A program made the position numbers and the translations under genes. A DNA stretch of 59,993 nt from Terrilactibacillus laevilacticus (GTDB lineage Bacteria; Bacillota; Bacilli; Bacillales; Sporolactobacillaceae): assembly GCF_006517395.1 (NCBI RefSeq), contig NZ_VDCY01000015.1:1-59993 (forward strand). The letters are read 5' to 3'. Shown one piece after another: positions 53,746 to 59,993 of the stretch. The notes beneath the pieces are model-generated. The model was given only the letters and a program-made list of their open reading frames with translations. It made no database searches and was not told the DNA's origin. Every line of letters begins with the position of its first letter. The first letter of the stretch is position 1.

Positions 53746-55504
53746 TTTCAGCTTTTCTCCTTTCATTAAATAAGTAAGGGGATCTGTTTTCCATTTCATT
53801 AGATTTTGCATAAGAATGACATTCTCTAAAAGCAAAATGTTTGCAACCCAAACATTTCGATTGATCCACATGTGATAATGCATAATTGATCGCATCATTT
53901 GTATGTTCAAAAATGTGATGCTCACCAATTAGTTCGTATAGACCTGTTTTTTTAAGTATAGTAGCAGGTTGTTGATTTAATCCAGACACGAGTACAATCC
54001 CGCTCTTTGAAAAATCTTTTACAATACTCGAAAAGTAAGATTCCCCTGTTGTATCCATGAAAGGGACTTTACTCATTCTGAGCAATAAAATCTTTGGCTT
54101 GTAATTTATCGTATTCATAATGCTTTTCTCAAACGCCTGTGCAGCTCCAAAGAACAATGGACCTTCAATATTATAAATGCTCAGTTGTGGGCAATCATGC
54201 GTTTCTGTCACGATGCGAGATTCCATTTTATCATTGTCGTGATTAGGCAATATCTTGACTGTTACCATTATATCACTCATTCGCTTTGTAAAAATAAGAA
54301 CCGCCAAAATCAATCCAAATTCTACTGCCACGGTAAGATTCAGAAAGACTGTTAATAGAAAGGTGACCACTAAAACGAGAGAATCACCTGTTTTGGTTGA
54401 AAGGACACTGTAAAATACCCGACTTGCACTCATATTCCAAGCGACAACCATCAAGATCGGTGCCATACTCGCTAATGGAATTTTTGAGGCATAAGGGGCA
54501 AAGAGAAGTAAAACGATGAGAACAACAAGACCATGAATGATGCCTGAAATAGGTGATACAGCACCATTTTTAATATTTGTAGCCGTTCTTGCAATGGCTC
54601 CAGTAGCCGGAATTCCCCCAAATAACGGTGTCACCATATTTGCAATGCCTTGTCCGATCAATTCCTTATTACTATTATGTTTATCTTTAGTCATTCCATC
54701 AGCCACCACCGCTGATAATAGAGACTCAATCGCACCCAAAATAGCAATCACAAAAGCAGGTTTAATCAGATGTGTCACTCGATCTAATGTGATATTCAGA
54801 ATGTCAAAATGAGGTAATACACCTGAGATTTGTCCATAAGTCGAACCAATCGTTGCAACATGATTCGGATAGAGAAAAGTCGCAATCAAAGTTGAAAAAA
54901 CAAGACCTATCAGTTGACCTGGTACTTTGGGTAATACTTTCGGTGTGATTAATATTGTTAATAGGCAAATGATAGCCGTACATACACTATAAATATTTAG
55001 ACTATGTATATGATTTATAACTTCTCTCATATTATCAAGAAATAACTCATGTTTTTCCACACCAGACAGTCCGAGAAAATTAGGGATTTGTCCTGTAAAT
55101 ATAATAACAGCTATACCCGTCGTAAAACCAATCGTCACCGGTCGAGGAATGAATTTAATTAATGCACCTAATTTAAAAATGCCCATTAAACAAAGGATTA
55201 CACCAGCTAAAAAGCCGGCAATTAATAAATTTTCTAATCCATACGTCATTACAATACCAAATAATATTGGGATAAAGGCACCTGTTGGACCGCCAATCTG
55301 ATATTTAGATCCACCAAATAATGAAATACAAATTCCAGCAATAATGGTTGTATAAATTCCGAGTTCTGGCTTAACACCAGATGCAATCGCAAAAGCCATC
55401 CCCAAAGGAATGGCAATAACACCGACTATAAGACCTGCAATCAGATCTTTTTGAAAATCTTGAAAAGAATATTTTCCAATACGTAGACCGAACTTCTGAT
55501 GCAT
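53735..55504 (-). CDS. SulP family anion transporter with STAS domain
   Basis: 589 residues. Membrane part of 10-12 segments beginning DLIAGLIVGVIAIPLGMAFA, with the SulP signature near residue 60 (IAGICISLFGGSKYQIGGPTGAF), then a cytoplasmic STAS domain (about 440-550; LLLRMSKVPFMDTTGESYFSSI). The C-terminus carries CLGCKHFAFRECH, a possible metal or redox site. Substrate could be sulfate or bicarbonate. Start ATG with AGGAAGG. Confidence 0.87.
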   Translation of the reverse strand: MHQKFGLRIGKYSFQDFQKDLIAGLIVGVIAIPLGMAFAIASGVKPELGIYTTIIAGICISLFGGSKYQIGGPTGAFIPILFGIVMTYGLENLLIAGFLAGVILCLMGIFKLGALIKFIPRPVTIGFTTGIAVIIFTGQIPNFLGLSGVEKHELFLDNMREVINHIHSLNIYSVCTAIICLLTILITPKVLPKVPGQLIGLVFSTLIATFLYPNHVATIGSTYGQISGVLPHFDILNITLDRVTHLIKPAFVIAILGAIESLLSAVVADGMTKDKHNSNKELIGQGIANMVTPLFGGIPATGAIARTATNIKNGAVSPISGIIHGLVVLIVLLLFAPYASKIPLASMAPILMVVAWNMSASRVFYSVLSTKTGDSLVLVVTFLLTVFLNLTVAVEFGLILAVLIFTKRMSDIMVTVKILPNHDNDKMESRIVTETHDCPQLSIYNIEGPLFFGAAQAFEKSIMNTINYKPKILLLRMSKVPFMDTTGESYFSSIVKDFSKSGIVLVSGLNQQPATILKKTGLYELIGEHHIFEHTNDAINYALSHVDQSKCLGCKHFAFRECHSYAKSNEMENRSPYLFNERRKAEIES

Positions 55505-55621
55505 AACATACCTTCCTCATTTTACAATATTAATATATCTGATTATTTGAATATAGTATAATACGAATCTACTCTTGTTCATTATGGTTGTCAATTCTTT
55601 TTTAGAAACGATAAAACTAAA

Positions 55622-55665
55622 AATCCCAATTAAGAGACAATATGTTCCATGTCTTAATTGGGATT
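55622..55665. terminator. Bidirectional terminator-like hairpin
   Basis: AATCCCAATTAAG pairs with CTTAATTGGGATT; T-rich sequence follows on both sides. It lies between sulP and the L,D-transpeptidase gene; which transcript it ends is unclear. Confidence 0.7.
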
Positions 55666-55769
55666 GTAATTTTTTTAAAAAGGTTGAACAAGAAATTTTC
55701 AATGAAAAAAAGAAGTGTAACCTTTATGTTTTCTTAGGGATAGTAATGATGAGTAAGATAATAATAAAT

Positions 55770-55797
55770 AAGGGCTGCCCGTTTGCTGGCAGCCCTT
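55770..55797 (-). terminator. Terminator after the L,D-transpeptidase
   Basis: AAGGGCTGCC pairs exactly with GGCAGCCCTT; AT-rich tail. About 85 bases after the gene's stop codon, past repeat R5. Confidence 0.75.
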
Positions 55798-55816
55798 ATT
55801 GTAGAGTATAGAATAT

Positions 55817-55874
55817 ACTGTCCTCGTCAATTAAACAAATTCATGTATTTTGTCTTTTTTCGGTGCCTGTCACC
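55817..55874 (-). repeat. REP-like repeat, copy R5
   Basis: ACTGTCCTCGTCAATTAAACA, then ATTTTGTCTTTTTTCGGTGC and CTGTCACC. It ends six bases from the L,D-transpeptidase stop codon. Confidence 0.65.
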
Positions 55875-55880
55875 GTCGAA

Positions 55881-57263
55881 TTAATAAATAACCACCGGCT
55901 CGTTTTGCTCAAGATTGTCGTATACTTTTTTCATAACATTTGGCGGTGTGTTTACACATCCACCAGATCCATTTTTAATGTAGGCTGTATTGGACCAATT
56001 TTTTCGCCATTTCGCATCGTGGAAACCACAGCCACTTGTTGTGAAAGGGGCCCAATAGTTCACTTTGACTGAGTAATTTGGATTACCAACTTCACTTCCT
56101 GTTAGAGTGGATGGCGATGCTTTATATTCGATGTACCAAACACCCTTTGGCGTATCTTCATTGTAGACATGTGTACCCGTTACCACATGGGTGGTGACTT
56201 GCAATTTCCCATTTTTATAGATCCAAATACGTTGATCTTTGATGGATACTTCCGCATAGGTATCTCCTATCCCATTGTTCGATGTGGTGTGATAACCGAC
56301 GCCATTGGTGCTCCAGCCAACTCCGTAAATGTTATAGGCAAGAATTGATTTATTTCCTTTTTCAAAAGCTTCTTCTATTCGTTTTGTTTCAGCATCAAGA
56401 TCGATGGCCCAACCGTAAGATCCCCCTTTTACCGATATGACTTTACCTGAATGGGTCTTAAAGGTATAGTTTTTATTTAAAGTCGATTTAGAGCGATTAA
56501 GATCATCGAGCTTTTTCTTAATACCATTCGTATCAATCTTATACTTCATATCTTTTGAAATAGAAGCATTTTTAATTATTTCGCTGCCCTTAAAAGAATA
56601 CGGTTGGTTCTGTAATTTATAATCAACTGTCCGATTTACGAGCTCTTTTAGCATTTTCTTTTCTTGTTTTATTGTTTGACTATTCGCTTTAACCGGTTGT
56701 TTATATATCGGATTCAAATGAATTTCACTATTGTAGGCCTGTTTCTGATAATCCTTTAATAAACGATCGACGTCATACTGGTCCCCGTTCACGCTTTTGG
56801 AGACGACGATTTTACCTTCTTCCAAATGGGCTTCAGCATCTTTGGGAGCTTTTAAGTCCTTATTCATGGATTTGAGCTTTTCTTCTACTTTCTTTTTTAT
56901 TGTTTGGCTCTGTTTTTGATCCGTTTTACTTGGACTCAACTCATAATTTTTTGCTTTTGAAGTAGGTAAAAACGTCCGTTGTTCCTTTAATATGTTCTTT
57001 ACTTCGGACAGATCTTGAGTTGTAAAACCCATTTTCGTATCTTTTCCATCGTAAATTTGCTTATCTCCAATATAGACGACATTTTTAGATACCGTTGTTT
57101 TTAATTTATTTAAGGCTTGATCGGCCGTTAATCCACCGACATTTGTGTTGTTAATCGTGATATGTCGATTGAAATGGGTTGCCTTATAATAATAGACACC
57201 CGTAAATATGAGTGCAACAATCACAACCACACTACTTAGAATGATGATATTTTTTTTACTCAT
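55881..57263 (-). CDS. L,D-transpeptidase with peptidoglycan-binding domains
   Basis: 460 residues. An N-terminal membrane anchor (residues 5-25), then two PG_binding_4 (VanW-like) repeats over about 30-300. The YkuD catalytic domain ends the protein with the histidine in GFHDAKW and the active cysteine in NGSGGCVN. It makes 3-3 cross-links or attaches proteins outside the membrane. ATG 57263 with GGAGG eight bases before it; the GTG at 57278 lies within that region. Confidence 0.87.
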   Translation of the reverse strand: MSKKNIIILSSVVVIVALIFTGVYYYKATHFNRHITINNTNVGGLTADQALNKLKTTVSKNVVYIGDKQIYDGKDTKMGFTTQDLSEVKNILKEQRTFLPTSKAKNYELSPSKTDQKQSQTIKKKVEEKLKSMNKDLKAPKDAEAHLEEGKIVVSKSVNGDQYDVDRLLKDYQKQAYNSEIHLNPIYKQPVKANSQTIKQEKKMLKELVNRTVDYKLQNQPYSFKGSEIIKNASISKDMKYKIDTNGIKKKLDDLNRSKSTLNKNYTFKTHSGKVISVKGGSYGWAIDLDAETKRIEEAFEKGNKSILAYNIYGVGWSTNGVGYHTTSNNGIGDTYAEVSIKDQRIWIYKNGKLQVTTHVVTGTHVYNEDTPKGVWYIEYKASPSTLTGSEVGNPNYSVKVNYWAPFTTSGCGFHDAKWRKNWSNTAYIKNGSGGCVNTPPNVMKKVYDNLEQNEPVVIY

Positions 57264-57299
57264 AATTTTGACCTCCACAAACCAGTTTACTTGTTTATT

Positions 57300-58070
57300 A
57301 GATTTATAGTATTAAAATCCAATAAAGTTATACCTTCTAAATTATGTATAAAAAAGGGCTTAATATGGATAAGGTTTTCCACCACTTTCCTGACAAAAAC
57401 CGATCTCCACATAACCTCTTACCCAAATAAACGAAGTTCCCTAAAGTATATATGTAAAAAATGGATTAATATATCGATATTTCATTTGTTGGAATTCACT
57501 TTCAATTTATAAAGTCTTGTTTGTAAGTTTTACGCAAACATAATGTCGTCAACTTTCTTAAAGTTTAACTAAGGAGTTATAATCGTTTGGAACTGATAGT
57601 AATTCTTCTTCCTACCTGATATCCCTTTCCTTTTAATCTGTATTTAGTTTAACATATCATTACAAATATTACATAAAGATTTCATGAAGACCTTTTATTT
57701 TTAATTTATTCATTTTACAGCAAATCAGAATAAAAAATAAGGTACAAATCTTAGTTTGATTTGTACCTAAAAATAGGAGAAGACCTATTGTCAATGTGCC
57801 TAACTCATTTACATATAAAGTAAGAAAAGTAATCGGAGTAATATATTTCATTTTTACTATTTTTTTGGACTGCTTTTGTTTAGAAATGTTTTTTTATATT
57901 ACAATGACAAGCATATTCGGGTAAAAGTATGTATTCGATATCTAATAACCACAGCTTATTTTCTTCATATTAAATATTTTTTCCTCATATTATTACCACA
58001 TTTAATGAAATTTTTTTTAATTCCTGCAAATTGTAATCCCTTCATCTTATCTCTTTAACACTTTTATGCT
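57300..58070. other. Long AT-rich region without a gene
   Basis: About 770 bases. The only structure I see is a hairpin at 57741-57767 (GGTACAAATC paired with GATTTGTACC), which looks like a terminator or a decayed palindrome. Open frames here lack ribosome sites. Confidence 0.5.
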
Positions 58071-58072
58071 TA

Positions 58073-58088
58073 TACGCGTTAAAGCGTA
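58073..58088. promoter_or_regulatory. Inverted repeat ahead of the PTS IIC promoter
   Basis: TACGC, six bases, GCGTA. It lies 12 bases upstream of the -35 box and could be an activator site. Confidence 0.35.
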
Positions 58089-58099
58089 AAAATATTTTA

Positions 58100-58128
58100 T
58101 TGACTCCTTTTTGATTATTCCATATAAT
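58100..58128 (+). promoter_or_regulatory. Promoter of the PTS IIC gene
   Basis: TTGACT (58100-58105) and TATAAT (58123-58128) with a 17-base spacer, 42 bases before the start codon. Close to sigma-A consensus. Confidence 0.75.
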
Positions 58129-58170
58129 TAGTTCCAATCTTAACGTGTTAGAGATAGGGAGAATAGTAGA

Positions 58171-59208
58171 ATGAAAGATTTTTTCAGCAAGTTATTAAAT
58201 GGTATGAGTATTGGAATTGTCGTGGCATTAATACCAAACGCTTTATTAGGGGAAATATTGAAACTTTTGATTCCACATTTTCCTGCTTTACAACATTTAT
58301 TAGATATCACGGTCATTATTATGAGTTTACTTCCGGTTTTGATTGGTGTCATGGTAGGAATGACATTTAAGTTAACTTCCATCCAGACGGCATGCGTAGG
58401 AATAGCGTCTATGGTTGGCGGAGGGTCTATTCAAAAAACAGCTGAAGGACTCTTTGCTTTGAATGGAATCGGTATTGTGATAAACATAGGTTTTACAGCT
58501 GCGCTAACTGTCTTATTTGTTAAATTGTGTGGCGATCGATTAAAAGCTTATTCGATTCTTTTACTGCCAGCTTTAAGTATTTTAGTTCCAGGCATGATTG
58601 GGTTTATCACTCTTCCCTATGTCAAAACTTCAACTGGACTCATTGGTATCGGTATAGCACATATCACAACCTTGCAACCGGTTGTCATGGGAATGATAAT
58701 TTCGATTGTTTTCTGCCTTCTAATTCTATCACCACTCTCAACCGTGGGCGTAGCAACAGTTATCTCACTTTCAGGTGTTGGTTCAGGAGCAGCAAATCTT
58801 GGAATTGTGGCAGCAGGTGTTGGTCTAGCCATAGCGAGTTATAAAGCCAATTCACTTGGCACAGCCTTGGCGCATCTATTAGGCTCTCCTAAAATTCAAA
58901 TGAGAAACTTTTTTATGAAACCGAAAATTGCGATTCCAATGTTTATCACGGCAGCTGTTCTTGGGGGATTAGCCGGGTTATTAAATGTTCAAGGAACACC
59001 TTATAGCGCAGGCTTCGGATTATCAGGTCTCGTTGGCCCATTAAATTATATAAATCTAACCCATGATGGATGGACAACGAAAAATATCTCTATTATGATC
59101 AGCATCTTCTTTATTATTCCGGTTCTCTTAAACTTAATTTTAATCTATGTTTTTTCCCGAAAGTTAAAAATGATTAAGTCGGAAGATTATAAATTGAATT
59201 TTGATTGA
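58171..59208 (+). CDS. PTS sugar transporter subunit IIC (PTS_EIIC_2 family)
   Basis: 345 residues, about ten membrane segments. It resembles the PTS_EIIC_2 family: MSIGIVVALIPNALLGEIL near the start, a glycine-rich ASMVGGGSIQ and GFGLSGLVGPLNYI near the end. No IIA or IIB gene is adjacent, so either partners are elsewhere or it works alone. Good GGGAGA before ATG. Substrate unknown. Confidence 0.7.
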   Translation: MKDFFSKLLNGMSIGIVVALIPNALLGEILKLLIPHFPALQHLLDITVIIMSLLPVLIGVMVGMTFKLTSIQTACVGIASMVGGGSIQKTAEGLFALNGIGIVINIGFTAALTVLFVKLCGDRLKAYSILLLPALSILVPGMIGFITLPYVKTSTGLIGIGIAHITTLQPVVMGMIISIVFCLLILSPLSTVGVATVISLSGVGSGAANLGIVAAGVGLAIASYKANSLGTALAHLLGSPKIQMRNFFMKPKIAIPMFITAAVLGGLAGLLNVQGTPYSAGFGLSGLVGPLNYINLTHDGWTTKNISIMISIFFIIPVLLNLILIYVFSRKLKMIKSEDYKLNFD

Positions 59209-59220
59209 TGGATTGTATTT

Positions 59221-59243
59221 GTCGAAGTGCCTGGCACTTCGAC
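59221..59243 (+). terminator. Perfect hairpin after PTS IIC, REP-like core
   Basis: GTCGAAGTGCC, one T, GGCACTTCGAC: an 11-bp perfect stem. Begins 12 bases after the stop. Its GTGCCTGGCAC centre recalls the ends of repeats R3 and R5. Confidence 0.65.
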
Positions 59244-59304
59244 ATTATTTAAAATTATCTGTAGTTCTATACCAGAAAATATTGATTTTTATATCTTTTA
59301 AATC

Positions 59305-59511
59305 CTAACCCTTTTTGTTCTCATCAATTTGATGCACACGTCCAACGACCCCGTTCTCTAACATCACTTTAATACCACGATGATGAACGGCTGAATTAGT
59401 CAGGATTTTTTTAACCTTACCTTCTGTTAATTTTCCTGATCTTTGATCCTGTTTTTGTACTACCATCACCGTTGCTCCAATTTGAATATCTGCACGTTTT
59501 GTTCCATCCAT
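59305..59511 (-). CDS. ywbE: YwbE family protein
   Basis: 68 residues. The sequence RADIQIGATVMVVQKQDQRS, then LTEGKVKKILTNS and HHRGIKVMLENG, matches the YwbE family of small, beta-rich Bacillus proteins. Function unknown. Single gene at the right side. Confidence 0.85.
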   Translation of the reverse strand: MDGTKRADIQIGATVMVVQKQDQRSGKLTEGKVKKILTNSAVHHRGIKVMLENGVVGRVHQIDENKKG

Positions 59512-59898
59512 TCAATACACCTCAATCTTATCGCTTATTTAAAGTTTTCTATTCGATTACAGTGATTCATTCCATTATTGGTATAAAAGGTATATCCATA
59601 AAAGAAATACCTTAAACTTCCTCAACCTCTTTATTTATCTTCTCATTCAGCATCTGAAATACTTCTGTTATTGTATATCCGCAAATTATCCCGAATGCTT
59701 ACCAAATTTACGGCTTGTTTCACTTAAATAACTTGTTATTCCAATACCTTTTTTTCATATAACAAATTACTCTCTATCATATCTTGTATCCCCTTTAACA
59801 TACACTCTATGTAACAAATTTGCTCAAGACTCGTTTAAATTGCTATATTTATAGTATGCTAGATTTATAGAAATAAATTTTAAAACCATTAGGACCTA
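59512..59898. other. AT-rich intergenic region
   Basis: About 390 bases before the possible insertion-sequence end. No gene or clear structure seen. Confidence 0.4.
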
Positions 59899-59993
59899 AA
59901 GAGAGTGTAAAATATTTTGTGTAAATGAATAAAACAATGAAAAAGGAAGACCTTTTCCTGGTAGAATAAAGTCACCACAACTCATCCATAGAA
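59899..59993. mobile_element. Possible left edge of an insertion sequence running out of the window
   Basis: AGAGAGTGTAAAATATTTTG followed by TGTAAATG resembles the terminal repeats of IS256-family elements, which often carry a TGTGTAAA motif. The rest of the element would lie beyond base 59993. Only a pattern match from memory. Confidence 0.3.

Noticed and set aside
53746-53928. Longer ArsR protein starting at 53928
   Set aside because: The extra 60 residues are the shifted reading of the SulP C-terminus; the conserved domain begins near HQFKAEFFKALAHP.
57300-58070. Short open frames in the gap before the PTS IIC gene
   Set aside because: Low-complexity, AT-driven frames with no ribosome site or recognisable motif.

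Overview
The window looks like a chromosomal segment of a low-GC, Gram-positive, Bacillus-like bacterium (order Bacillales). The evidence is AT-rich DNA, strong GGAGG ribosome sites with many TTG and GTG starts, a maltodextrin operon in the Bacillus subtilis mdx order, CcpA-type cre boxes, an MhqR-type operator, a YesM/YesN two-component pair and YhfK, YwbE, YczE and YvdJ homologues. There are no rRNA or tRNA genes, no CRISPR array and no intact transposase gene.

Layout. 1-4600: redox and electrophile-stress genes on the minus strand (DoxX/MhqP, MhqR, luciferase-like monooxygenase, nitroreductase, aldo/keto reductase). 5000-9350: a GH32 sucrase gene with its LacI regulator and a divergent FGGY sugar kinase. 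9400-16280: an SRPBCC protein, an amidase, TruA, a DUF2238 membrane protein and a DHA2 drug exporter, interspersed with copies of a small mobile element. 16470-20970: GPH sugar symporter, GH13 alpha-glucosidase and divergent LacI regulator. 21100-24710: cysJI sulfite reductase. 25230-32640: maltodextrin operon mdxR-yvdF-mdxE-mdxF-mdxG-yvdJ, with mdxE frameshifted. 33080-35230: YhfK, then a SLAP-domain protein and two small unknown proteins. 35290-35510: a highly structured non-coding repeat. 35525-40540: glycogen phosphorylase, YczE-like protein and alcohol dehydrogenase. 40760-48600: a carbohydrate system with a GH172 (DUF2961) enzyme, an ABC importer and a divergent YesM/YesN pair. 49000-59500: a secreted muramidase/amidase, a GlcNAc-type PTS permease (frameshifted), SulP-ArsR, an L,D-transpeptidase, a lone PTS IIC protein and YwbE. 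The last 95 bases may be the edge of an insertion sequence.

How the genes work together. Much of the window serves uptake and breakdown of oligosaccharides, arranged as local modules with their own LacI or two-component regulators; several carry cre boxes for global control by CcpA. Neither ABC importer encodes an ATPase, so both probably share an MsmX-type ATPase encoded elsewhere. The mdx operon lacks the maltose phosphorylase, malL and pgcM genes of B. subtilis; the nearby glgP and the separate GH13 alpha-glucosidase could cover part of that.

The most unusual observations are: a MITE-like family with perfect 6-bp target duplications, one copy sitting inside the loop of the amidase terminator; a REP-like repeat abutting the stop codons of three minus-strand genes; a branched non-coding element with an internally deleted derivative elsewhere in the window; an uncharacterised GH172 transport and sensing locus; a possible attenuator with a seven-codon leader peptide before the drug exporter; and two single-base frameshifts at short A tracts (mdxE and the PTS gene) that may be sequencing errors or real lesions. 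Functions come from reading motifs by eye; no database search was possible.
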